Below are positions 1 through 6,194 of a DNA stretch of 7,496 nucleotides, piece by piece (the first letter of the stretch is position 1; each line of letters begins with the position of its first letter). Origin of the DNA: Dethiosulfovibrio sp. (GTDB taxonomy: Bacteria; Synergistota; Synergistia; Synergistales; Dethiosulfovibrionaceae); NCBI GenBank assembly GCA_028709985.1, contig JAQUTB010000068.1:1-7496 (forward strand), in the 5' to 3' direction. Both the position numbers and the translations under genes were made by a program. The notes under the pieces are model-generated. The model saw only the letters and a list, made by a program, of their open reading frames with translations, had not been told where the DNA came from and did not search any database.

Positions 1-1157
1 CTCTCCCAGGCCGGCATAGGATTAAGATCTATACGCCCCATATGTCCGTAGGCGGCGATTCGCCTATACTGGGGTTTTCTGAGCTCAAGGTCCCTTATCA
101 TGGCAGCTGGCCTAAAATCGAAGTGTTTTCTGACCAAAGATGTCAGAACGTCGTCTGAGACCCTGCCAGTTCCGAAAGTCTCCACGAATATAGACACAGG
201 CCTTGCCACCCCGATAGCGTAGGCTACCTGAATCTGACAACGGGAAGCCAGACCGGCAGCGACCACGTTTTTAGCGGCGTATCTGGCCATGTAGGCCCCA
301 GAGCGATCCACCTTCGTGGGATCCTTGCCGGAGAAAGCTCCTCCGCCGTGGGGAACCATTCCACCGTAGGTATCGACTATTATCTTCCTCCCGGTGAGCC
401 CTGAGTCAGCCATGGGGCCGCCCATAACGAAACGTCCGGTGGGGTTGACCAACGTCCTAAGATCGCCCTTTAGAAGCTCTTTGGGAAGGATCGGATCAAT
501 AACATGCTCAGAGATATCCTCTCTGATCTCTCTGAGGGACACGTCCGGGCCATGTTGGGTGGAGACTACCACCGTATCGACTCTTACCGCCACTCCGTTC
601 ACGTACTCCAATGTGACCTGAGTCTTTCCGTCAGGCCGAAGATAATCCAGAAGGCCTTCTTTACGGATCTTGGTCAGCCTACGAGAAAGCCTCTGAGCCA
701 GGGCAAAGGGCATGGGAAGGAATTCCTCTGTCTCGTCGGTGGCATAGCCTATCATCATGCCCTGATCTCCCGCCCCTATACGGTCAATCTGCTCGTCGGA
801 CATCTCCCCTTCCTTGACCTCCAGTGCGTTGTCAACGCCGAGGGCTATATCCGAGGACTGTTCGTCTATGGCGGTCAGCACCGCGCAGGTCTCGCCATCG
901 AAGCCGTACTTGGCCCTGGTGTAACCTATTTCCTTCACTATCTCCCTGGCGATCCTGGGGATATCCACATAGGTGCTTGTGGTTATCTCCCCCGCGACCT
1001 GTATCAGCCCAGTTGTAACCAGGGTCTCACAGGCAACCCTGCCCATGGGATCCTCGGTCAAGATGGCGTCCAGCACGCCGTCGGAGATCTGATCAGCGAC
1101 CTTGTCAGGATGCCCTTCCGTTACCGATTCGGACGATATTAAGATTTTTTCAGCCAT
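1..1157 (-). CDS. metK: S-adenosylmethionine synthetase (methionine adenosyltransferase), C-terminus cut by window edge
   Basis: This cytoplasmic enzyme makes S-adenosylmethionine from methionine and ATP, releasing phosphate and pyrophosphate; it normally works as a tetramer. Reading from the ATG at 1157 gives 385 residues before the window ends. The family is usually about 385-400 residues, so only a short C-terminal stretch is missing. Visible hallmarks are the ATP-binding HPDK (residues 16-19), the signature GAGDQG (128-133) and the phosphate-binding GGGAFSGKD (271-279), followed by the conserved [11 protein letters not shown]. No frameshift or missing key residue was seen. The start is fixed by GGAGGT at 1165-1170, 7 nt upstream. 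The gene is preceded by a SAM-I riboswitch and its own promoter, so it should be switched off when its product is abundant. Identity is certain from the motifs; only the last residues are unknown. Confidence 0.98.
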   Translation of the reverse strand, partial: MAEKILISSESVTEGHPDKVADQISDGVLDAILTEDPMGRVACETLVTTGLIQVAGEITTSTYVDIPRIAREIVKEIGYTRAKYGFDGETCAVLTAIDEQSSDIALGVDNALEVKEGEMSDEQIDRIGAGDQGMMIGYATDETEEFLPMPFALAQRLSRRLTKIRKEGLLDYLRPDGKTQVTLEYVNGVAVRVDTVVVSTQHGPDVSLREIREDISEHVIDPILPKELLKGDLRTLVNPTGRFVMGGPMADSGLTGRKIIVDTYGGMVPHGGGAFSGKDPTKVDRSGAYMARYAAKNVVAAGLASRCQIQVAYAIGVARPVSIFVETFGTGRVSDDVLTSLVRKHFDFRPAAMIRDLELRKPQYRRIAAYGHMGRIDLNPMPAWE

Positions 1158-1164
1158 AAAAATT

Positions 1165-1170
1165 ACCTCC
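1165..1170 (-). promoter_or_regulatory. Ribosome binding site of metK
   Basis: On the minus strand this reads GGAGGT, a near-perfect Shine-Dalgarno sequence 7 nt before the metK ATG. It lies downstream of the riboswitch terminator, so translation is possible only for transcripts that read through. Confidence 0.9.
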
Positions 1171-1190
1171 ACAGATAAGGATATCGGGCC

Positions 1191-1227
1191 AAAAAAAGCG
1201 GGACCCGTCCGCAGAGGAAGGATCCCG
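1191..1227 (-). terminator. Intrinsic terminator of the metK SAM riboswitch expression platform
   Basis: On the minus strand, CGGGATCC (1227-1220) pairs with GGGTCCCG (1206-1199), eight pairs with one T-G wobble, around a 13-nt loop. It is followed by C and seven Ts (1197-1191). A competing antiterminator can form between CCTTCCTCT-complementary segments: AGAGGAAGG at 1253-1245, which includes the 3' strand of aptamer helix P1, and CCTTCCTCT at 1221-1213, which overlaps the terminator stem and loop. The two folds cannot coexist. SAM binding stabilises P1, frees the terminator and stops transcription before metK. Confidence 0.92.
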
Positions 1228-1249
1228 TGATATTTTACGCTAGGCCTTC

Positions 1250-1353
1250 CTCTTATCATTCGACCTCTCGGTCGCTGGTTTTAGCACCTTACGCCCACAT
1301 GGGCAGGTTGCCGGGCTTCACAGGGCCAGTCCCTCCACCTCTCTCGATAAGAG
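1250..1353 (-). ncRNA. SAM-I (S-box) riboswitch aptamer upstream of metK
   Basis: The minus strand carries the S-box landmarks in order. The P1 5' strand CTCTTATC (1353-1346) pairs perfectly with GATAAGAG (1257-1250). After it come the conserved GAGGGACTGGCCC segment, the TGAAGCCCGGCAACC segment, a P3 hairpin GCCCA/TGGGC (1304-1293), GGTGCTAAAACCAGC, and a P4 hairpin CGACC-GAGA-GGTCG with a GNRA loop (1274-1261). This class binds S-adenosylmethionine and in this position acts as an OFF switch for SAM or methionine genes. With metK directly downstream and a terminator at 1191-1227, feedback control of SAM synthesis is the clear role. Confidence 0.97.
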
Positions 1354-1373
1354 TTTCAATTGTACAGCTCTAA

Positions 1374-1401
1374 ATTATACCCTACGCTCATCACGTGTCA
1401 A
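1374..1401 (-). promoter_or_regulatory. Sigma70-type promoter of the metK riboswitch transcript
   Basis: On the minus strand there is a perfect -35 TTGACA (1401-1396), a 16-nt spacer and a perfect -10 TATAAT (1379-1374). Transcription would start near 1367, about 14 nt before helix P1 of the riboswitch. The -35 box overlaps the first codons of the plus-strand binding-protein fragment, which suggests that the fragment's 5' end is not a functional gene start. Confidence 0.92.
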
Positions 1402-1742
1402 GAAAACCATCAATAGACTACGTCGGCAACGGATGGGGAGATAAAAACCTGGAGGGATTCAAGAGACACCTAGCCCCCAAGATGGACAACGTGTTTCAGA
1501 TGCTGGTCGGAGACAGGGGCGACCTGTGCATAACCGATTCGGTCGTAGGGTGGTATACCATAAAACAGCTTGGCCTCCAGGACCAGATTGAGGAGATGCC
1601 TCTGGTCCTAGATCAGGTCCCCTTCGTCCTGTGTGTTGGCAAAGGATCAAAGTACTCTGAGGTAGTCGGAAAACTGGACGCAGCGCTTAAAGAAGCTAGA
1701 GAGACTGGAAAACTTCAGCAAATATACGACAGATACAGATAG
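1395..1742 (+). pseudogene. C-terminal remnant of a family 3 periplasmic amino-acid-binding protein
   Basis: The frame encodes about 115 residues that resemble the C-terminal half of the second lobe of extracellular solute-binding proteins family 3 (SBP_bac_3), the substrate receptors of polar amino-acid ABC importers. The tell-tale parts are GDLCITDSVVGWYTIKQ, PFVLCVGKGSKY and the typical ending LDAALKEARETGKLQQIYDRY. Intact members are about 250-280 residues with a signal peptide and an N-terminal lobe; both are absent here. The frame opens only after a TAA at 1371-1373. The first possible start is GTG at 1395 with no ribosome binding site, and it sits in the metK promoter. No permease or ATPase gene is nearby. 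The most likely reading is a 5'-deleted pseudogene. The reading frame is uninterrupted, so the loss may be recent. Confidence 0.75.
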
Positions 1743-1745
1743 AGA

Positions 1746-1787
1746 AAAACGCACGGAGACCGATAAATATCGGTCTCCGTGCGTTTT
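1746..1787. terminator. Perfect bidirectional intrinsic terminator
   Basis: A 20-bp perfect inverted repeat (1746-1765 with 1768-1787) has a 2-nt centre and a GC-rich core, ACGCACGGAGACC. It is flanked by A and T tracts, so the transcript of either strand ends the hairpin in a run of U (four on the plus strand, five on the minus strand). It separates the plus-strand binding-protein remnant from the converging six-gene minus-strand unit that ends at 1813. It would also shield metK from read-through of that unit. Confidence 0.93.
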
Positions 1788-1812
1788 AAGGCCCCGTTTC
1801 GACCTGCAAATA

Positions 1813-3042
1813 TCAAACTCCTCCTCCACAACCACAGCCGCCGCCACCGGAGCCCTCGCCTTCGCCACCGCCGCTGCCGGTGTCGGTCGGGGCACGATAC
1901 TCGGGCTTAGCTCCGAGCTTCTCCAAAAAGTCCTTTCTGTCCTTTTGGTCCAGATAGCCAGCCAGTTCCTCCGGAGTCATGTGCTGAAAGTCGGTGGTCC
2001 CGATAATCTCGTTACCGGAGATCCCTATAACGTTAACCAAGACCTCCGAACCGCTACCGGACGTAGCGAGCCCGATAACAGCCGTGCCCTGGTTGATCCT
2101 GGTTAGAGCCGAGTCCAGGTCCTCCGGGCCACCGTGCCCGTTTATGGTAGACATATCGTTGGCAAAGGAGACCGCCGCACCCACGTTAGCAGCGGTGTAG
2201 ATGGCGACCGCTGTAAGGGCCCCCGCAGTTGTCGCTGCGGCTGGAACCGCGACCACCAGAGCCACGCCAGATCCAACGATAGCCACGGTGAACTTGGTGC
2301 CGGCCATTATGGTCGCCCAGTTCTTCTGCCCCACCAGGTTGCCTATTTTGTGGTGGACCGAGGCCACAGCTCCCGTCACCTTGCCGACGCCGCTCTTTAT
2401 GGCGCTGCCCAGGTATGAGGCGAAGTTCTTTATCGCCTTTCCCCCCGCCTCGACGGTGCTCATGGCGTTCTCGAAAGTCTGCTTCGCTCCTCTGCCTATC
2501 TTCTCAAACTCCTGTTGTATGACCTGCTCCGGCGTCACTATTCCGTATTCGTTACCGAAGTCTGCAAGAGCTGGCAACGCCCCAAAAAGCTCCTCCAAAG
2601 CTGCCAGGCGATCCTCCGGGCCAAACCTACCATCCCAGGTCATCCTCACGAGCTTTGCCGAGTCCTCCAGCTTCTTCCCCGCCTTCTCCATGGCCTCCAA
2701 CGTCTCCTGAGCGTAGACGAGCCTGGCTTTGATCTCGCCGGCAGGAAGATCCTTCCCGTCCATGCGAACCAGTTCTTCCAACGCTACCTTGGCCTGCATC
2801 CCGGTCAACCTGGCGAGCTCCAGAGACTGAGCAAGCTTGCCTTTTTCCTGGGACGGAAGGTCCAACTGGGCTATTTTCGTCCCACCTTTTGAGCTGGGCC
2901 TCTGCTGTTGCCCAGGCTGTGACGGCCTGGCCACCGACGGAGATCCTCCTCCATGGGTGGTTATGGTCACGGCCCAGGAGCAAGAGGCCAACGTCAAGGA
3001 CACAAACACCGCAAAGGCGACTATCGACCTATTGTTTTTCAA
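1813..3042 (-). CDS. Exported membrane-associated protein with Gly-rich Cys-Gly-Cys tail, unknown function
   Basis: I do not recognise a named family. The TTG start at 3042 gives 409 residues and is preferred because AGGGGG (3057-3052) lies 9 nt upstream; a GTG at 3051 in the same frame touches that site. Residues 1-21 form a signal sequence ending in LASC, a plausible lipobox with lipidated Cys21, although SWA just after it would also suit signal peptidase I. Next come a Gly/Ser/Pro/Gln-rich linker (about 30-55), a charged helical region (65-200), and a Gly/Ala/Val-rich hydrophobic segment (about 250-291) long enough for one or two membrane passes. A soluble part follows. Residues 389-409 are almost all Gly with Glu and Ser, ending GGCGCGGGV. 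It is the last gene of the unit, 25 nt after the preceding stop and just before the terminator. An envelope location is inferred; the role is unknown. Confidence 0.85.
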   Translation of the reverse strand: MKNNRSIVAFAVFVSLTLASCSWAVTITTHGGGSPSVARPSQPGQQQRPSSKGGTKIAQLDLPSQEKGKLAQSLELARLTGMQAKVALEELVRMDGKDLPAGEIKARLVYAQETLEAMEKAGKKLEDSAKLVRMTWDGRFGPEDRLAALEELFGALPALADFGNEYGIVTPEQVIQQEFEKIGRGAKQTFENAMSTVEAGGKAIKNFASYLGSAIKSGVGKVTGAVASVHHKIGNLVGQKNWATIMAGTKFTVAIVGSGVALVVAVPAAATTAGALTAVAIYTAANVGAAVSFANDMSTINGHGGPEDLDSALTRINQGTAVIGLATSGSGSEVLVNVIGISGNEIIGTTDFQHMTPEELAGYLDQKDRKDFLEKLGAKPEYRAPTDTGSGGGEGEGSGGGGCGCGGGV

Positions 3043-3051
3043 ACAAAACAC

Positions 3052-3057
3052 CCCCTA
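3052..3057 (-). promoter_or_regulatory. Ribosome binding site that selects the TTG start of the 409-residue protein
   Basis: The minus strand reads AGGGGG. It is 9 nt before TTG at 3042 but directly abuts the in-frame GTG at 3051, which it could not serve. This favours TTG as the start codon. Confidence 0.65.
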
Positions 3058-3067
3058 TCAAACGTGA

Positions 3068-3544
3068 TCAATCGGGGCTGACTAGGATCATCTTAAGGTC
3101 TCCCGCCAGAAACCTGGCGGCCTCAAGCACCCCTTCCTGTCCGTCCTGGGACACAGCCGAAAGGCTCTCCAGGACCGTCCCTGTCTCGACGTCTATGAGT
3201 CTGGAGTCCAGGGATATCTCGCCACCGAGGGAGTTGACCGAGCCTACAAGGACGTACCTAGCCCCGACGACCTTCCCCACCTTGGCTGCGGACGACGGGT
3301 CCCCCAGTCCCGACATGCCTATTCTCTGCTCCGCTGCGGCTTTTTTAACGTGAACCGCGTCCACCACCGTGAGGTCCACCCCCGGGATGGAGCCCATCTC
3401 AGTCCTTATAACCTCGCTCACAGCCGCCCCAAGGTGAAAGGGAACCCCGTTGGACTTGAAGTCCGCCACCGCCATGGCGAACCCCCAGGCCGAGGGACAG
3501 AAGGCGACGATCACGAGGATCGCCGCCAACAGCTTACGGACCAT
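3068..3544 (-). CDS. Short exported CsgG/FlgO-like domain protein
   Basis: This 158-residue protein has a signal peptide (residues 1-21, cleavage probably after SAWG) and then a single CsgG/FlgO-type domain. The visible core is AVADF (26-30), VVDAVHVKKAAAEQRI with SG (60-79), KVVGARYVLVGSV (91-103) and RLIDVETGTV (115-124). The family fold is that of the TolB N-terminal domain. Known members include CsgG, the curli secretion pore, and FlgO, a flagellar outer-membrane protein. The protein is much shorter than CsgG (about 277 residues) and has no lipobox or obvious barrel hairpins, so a pore is unlikely and an accessory ring or adaptor is more likely. The ATG at 3544 is preferred because it overlaps the upstream stop as TGATG, implying coupled translation; a GTG at 3571 lacks a ribosome binding site. 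It is a clear paralog of the N-terminal domain of the product of 4306-5445. Confidence 0.88.
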   Translation of the reverse strand: MVRKLLAAILVIVAFCPSAWGFAMAVADFKSNGVPFHLGAAVSEVIRTEMGSIPGVDLTVVDAVHVKKAAAEQRIGMSGLGDPSSAAKVGKVVGARYVLVGSVNSLGGEISLDSRLIDVETGTVLESLSAVSQDGQEGVLEAARFLAGDLKMILVSPD

Positions 3545-4275
3545 CACGACGCTAAAATCCTTCCGAGCCACCTCATGGCCGTGGCCTGTATCTCGGCGGT
3601 CATCCTGTCCACAGCGTCCCTAAGTCCCTCGATTTTGCCGTCCACCATTATCTTGCCGGAGGAGAAAGAAAGCTCCCTGAGTATGGAAAGAGCCTGTTTA
3701 GCCCTGTCGCTGTTCTTATAGGCCTGAGCCTCGTGGAACTGGAGCACGTAGGACAGCTTTGTCCTGCTGACCAGAGAACCGTCTTTGTCCCTGACCAAGA
3801 GCCTGTCCAGTGTGGAGTCCTTCTCAACCAGTCCCTGCACCTCCTGGATGTCCTCGGCCTTGCCCTTCTTTGCCGCCTCGCCGGCGAAAAGGGCCGCCGC
3901 CAAGGTCCTGACCTTCTCCCTGTCTCCCAGGAGCTCCGTGACCGAGTCGTACTGGGTTTTGAGTATGTCCATTATCATCGCTTTGCCCTTGTCGTAGTTA
4001 TCTCCCTTGAAGTAACAACGAGACATTAAATACATCACACCGCCCTTTTCCTTCTCGTCTATGTTGTCAAGCTCTTTTGTGGCAATGGGCATGAACTTGC
4101 TACAATCTCCGTCCTTCAGGTAAACTATCGCAGCTGCCATCACCTTTTTGGTAGCAACTACCGATTGAGCAGTACCGCCCTCCCCCCCAGCACCACCACT
4201 AGGAGAGGCCAAGGAAATTCCGGCCAATGAAAGGGTCATAAATCCCGCAAACAACATGGCTATAAATCTCTTCAT
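3544..4275 (-). CDS. Exported helical protein, unknown function
   Basis: The product has 243 residues, starting at ATG 4275 with AGGGGAG (4290-4284) 8 nt upstream. It has a signal peptide (1-23, SLA-S), a short Gly-rich linker (27-34) and then an almost wholly helical composition. Residues 77-107 (GGVMYLMSRCYFKGDNYDKGKAM..., read in parts) have the small/large pattern of a tetratricopeptide helix pair, and residues 172-205 could form another. It may therefore be a divergent TPR-like adaptor, but no family is recognised. Cys58 and Cys87 could form a disulfide in the periplasm. It sits between two CsgG/FlgO-like genes: 30 nt after one, and overlapping the other by one base. A partner role in the same complex is inferred. 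Confidence 0.85.
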   Translation of the reverse strand: MKRFIAMLFAGFMTLSLAGISLASPSGGAGGEGGTAQSVVATKKVMAAAIVYLKDGDCSKFMPIATKELDNIDEKEKGGVMYLMSRCYFKGDNYDKGKAMIMDILKTQYDSVTELLGDREKVRTLAAALFAGEAAKKGKAEDIQEVQGLVEKDSTLDRLLVRDKDGSLVSRTKLSYVLQFHEAQAYKNSDRAKQALSILRELSFSSGKIMVDGKIEGLRDAVDRMTAEIQATAMRWLGRILAS

Positions 4276-4305
4276 GTGAACATCTCCCCTTCTCGCCCTA
4301 AAGGG

Positions 4306-5445
4306 CTACTTTAGAAGTCCCTCCAGCTTTACTGACAAATTGGGATCCAGCAGCTTAAGGGCCTGTATCTGAGACCTGGCCCCTTTTTCGTCGCCGTCCA
4401 GGACCATGGCGGTCCCCAGGAGAAACCTGGCACCGGCGTTGGACTTGTCCAGCTCCACCGCCCTGGTAAGGACCTGTCTGGCCAGCTTAAGCTCCGCCAC
4501 CTCGATAAGCATCTGCCCCAGGGCCACGTAGGCCCCTACGTAGTTCGGGTCCTTCTGGACCGCCATGGAAAAATACTCCATGGCCTCCTCCAGCCTTCCG
4601 CGATTTTTGTAGGCCTGTCCTATCAGGAAATAGGGCTCGGCCATCTCCGGCTTGAGCTCTATGGCCCTCTCCAGAGGGCCGGTAGCATCGTAGTCCCTTC
4701 CCCTCATGAATATGCTCTTTCCCAAAAGCAGCTGCGCCTCGGCGAAGTTGGGCTCGAAGGCAACAGCCTCCTTGGCCGAAAGCTCCGCGTCACCGTACCT
4801 GCCCCGGCTGTAGTGCATGGCGGCCACGATAAAGCGCAACGTGGCGTTTTTGGGGCTCATCTGGACCATGCGGTCCCAATACCTCAGGGACCGGCCGTAA
4901 TCTCCCTGGTTGTAGTAACCCAAGGCATCGTAAAGATAGCTCCTGTAGTCGTCCTTAGCGGTCCCTGTCGGCTCCGGACCTGTCAGGGAAGTGGTGACGT
5001 CCGCAGCAAGTGTCCTGACCGCCAGAGGGACTCCAGCCTCTCCCTCCGAGGTCATGGCCTGGTAGGCTGCGACCACCGTGCGACGTTCGACGTCCATGAG
5101 TCTGGCGGTCAGAAGCGTGAGCACACCAAAGTGGCTGATGGCACCCTGAATATAGTACCTGGCCCCCACCAGCTTGCCTATGGACACGGCGTCCTCGGGG
5201 CTGACCATGCCAGACAAGGCTATTCTCTGTTGCCTAGCCACGGCGTCCAGTTGGTTTCTCTCCACCAGGGAGAAACGACTGTTTCCGGCTAACTGGGTGG
5301 AGAGCATCTCTATCACCGACCTGCCCACAGAGTAGGATGCCCCGTGGGTGTTGAAGTCTCCCACCGCGAGGACCATGGCGAGGGCGGGACCGGCCAACAG
5401 CACCACAATAGCTACCACCAAAGCCCCCCAACCTAGCCTGGACAT
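4306..5445 (-). CDS. Exported CsgG/FlgO-like domain fused to TPR repeats
   Basis: The product has 379 residues. A signal peptide or anchor covers 1-23 (GPALA-M). A CsgG/FlgO/TolB-N-like domain covers about 24-152, with AVGDF (27-31), LVERNQLDAVARQQRI (60-75), SG (78-79), GKLVGARYYIQG (90-101) and RLMDVERRTVV (115-125). After a Gly/Pro linker (156-163), about six tetratricopeptide repeats fill 168-370, with typical ends such as AIELKP, AVQKDP and AVELDK spaced by about 34 residues. TPRs bind partner proteins, so this looks like the scaffold of an envelope complex whose N-terminal domain packs with its shorter paralog (3068-3544). The ATG at 5445 lies 4 nt after the previous stop (TGA-CCCC-ATG) and has only a weak AAAGG site, which suggests translational coupling. 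The domain order is clear; the cellular role is inferred. Confidence 0.92.
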   Translation of the reverse strand: MSRLGWGALVVAIVVLLAGPALAMVLAVGDFNTHGASYSVGRSVIEMLSTQLAGNSRFSLVERNQLDAVARQQRIALSGMVSPEDAVSIGKLVGARYYIQGAISHFGVLTLLTARLMDVERRTVVAAYQAMTSEGEAGVPLAVRTLAADVTTSLTGPEPTGTAKDDYRSYLYDALGYYNQGDYGRSLRYWDRMVQMSPKNATLRFIVAAMHYSRGRYGDAELSAKEAVAFEPNFAEAQLLLGKSIFMRGRDYDATGPLERAIELKPEMAEPYFLIGQAYKNRGRLEEAMEYFSMAVQKDPNYVGAYVALGQMLIEVAELKLARQVLTRAVELDKSNAGARFLLGTAMVLDGDEKGARSQIQALKLLDPNLSVKLEGLLK

Positions 5446-5449
5446 GGGG

Positions 5450-6157
5450 TCAACGAACCTTTTCGAACCAGCGATGCTTCATGGCATCGTAGGTGTATAT
5501 CTTGTCGGCGGTCACGAGCCTGAGTTCTTTGTCCAGCACCACGGCGGCCTGGACCCCAGCGATTGGTTTTATCTCCCAACGGTGCATGGTCATATCGTAG
5601 ACACACACATCGTAGGCATCCCAACACACAGCCAGGTTATCCCCGACCGCACCGTCGAATACCCGCTCGGCGTTGTCCATGGCGGCGGTCTGCCAGTTTC
5701 TGAGGACCGAGTCGTAAACCATGAACTCGTGGTCCGTCATGGCGAGTGCTATCTTCCTGGACAGAAGGGCGGTCTTTATCTCCCCCTGGGTAGGGGGCGC
5801 TACGACCCACTGAGGGACGGACGAGTCGAACACCGCTGTCCCGCCTTTGTTCCAGACTATGGCGAACTCGTCGGTCAACAGAGCCATCTGGACCGACACC
5901 CCGCTGAGGGGTATCCACTGATGACTTCGGATATCGTAGGCCAACACCTCGTCGTCATCCCAGACCACTGCCAGGTTGTTGTGGGTCTTCCAGCCCGACA
6001 CGGCGAAATCGTTCAGGACCGAGTGATCTTTCAGCACAGGATCGTAGAGCTTAACCGTGTTTTTGGTCACGAAAAGCCTGACCTCTCCCATGGCTGGCAT
6101 AGCGAGTGCCGCCCACAGGGCGACTACGAACAGGGCAAAAACATGCTTTTTCCTCAA
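5450..6157 (-). CDS. Exported six-repeat protein, probable six-bladed beta-propeller
   Basis: The product has 235 residues with a signal peptide (1-24, PAMG-E). The rest is six repeats of 36-39 residues. Each ends in [YF]D-x5-W: Y38, Y74, F110, Y148, Y187 and Y223 are each followed by Asp, and W81, W117, W155, W194 and W230 lie seven residues after the aromatic; the first repeat has His45 in place of Trp. Each repeat also carries a hydrophobic strand such as NLAVVWDDDEVLAYD or NLAVCWDAYDVCVYD. Such 4-strand repeats are typical of beta-propellers, and six would just close a ring. No catalytic motif is seen, so a binding platform is likely. The start is TTG at 6157, chosen because GGGGAGTG (6172-6165) lies just upstream. 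The stop is 4 nt from the next gene. Propeller fold is inferred from the repeat pattern only. Confidence 0.88.
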   Translation of the reverse strand: MRKKHVFALFVVALWAALAMPAMGEVRLFVTKNTVKLYDPVLKDHSVLNDFAVSGWKTHNNLAVVWDDDEVLAYDIRSHQWIPLSGVSVQMALLTDEFAIVWNKGGTAVFDSSVPQWVVAPPTQGEIKTALLSRKIALAMTDHEFMVYDSVLRNWQTAAMDNAERVFDGAVGDNLAVCWDAYDVCVYDMTMHRWEIKPIAGVQAAVVLDKELRLVTADKIYTYDAMKHRWFEKVR

Positions 6158-6164
6158 AATAGAA

Positions 6165-6172
6165 CACTCCCC
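6165..6172 (-). promoter_or_regulatory. Ribosome binding site that selects the TTG start of the propeller gene
   Basis: The minus strand reads GGGGAGTG, 7 nt before TTG at 6157. No in-frame ATG follows until after the signal peptide core, so TTG is the only start that keeps a complete signal peptide. Confidence 0.7.
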
Positions 6173-6194
6173 TTCTCAAAAGGTCTCCAAAAGC

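Noticed and set aside
504..1142. Long plus-strand open frame opposite metK
   Set aside because: It lies wholly antisense to metK, whose motifs are unmistakable. It has no ribosome binding site and no recognisable protein features.
1647..1895. 82-codon minus-strand open frame crossing the terminator
   Set aside because: It spans the 20-bp terminator hairpin and overlaps both the binding-protein remnant and the tail of the 409-residue gene. Its sequence is a low-complexity shadow.
3068..3544. A true CsgG curli secretion pore
   Set aside because: The protein is far shorter than CsgG, has no lipobox Cys and no clear transmembrane hairpins. No curli subunit or accessory gene lies in the window.
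3545..3571. Upstream GTG start (3571) for the short CsgG/FlgO-like gene
   Set aside because: There is no Shine-Dalgarno sequence before it. The ATG at 3544 forms a TGATG overlap with the preceding stop and gives a more standard signal peptide.
4295..4306. Small palindrome GCCCTAAAGGGC between two operon genes
   Set aside because: It has a four-pair stem, no following T run and lies inside a 30-nt gap of a compact operon, so it is unlikely to be a terminator.
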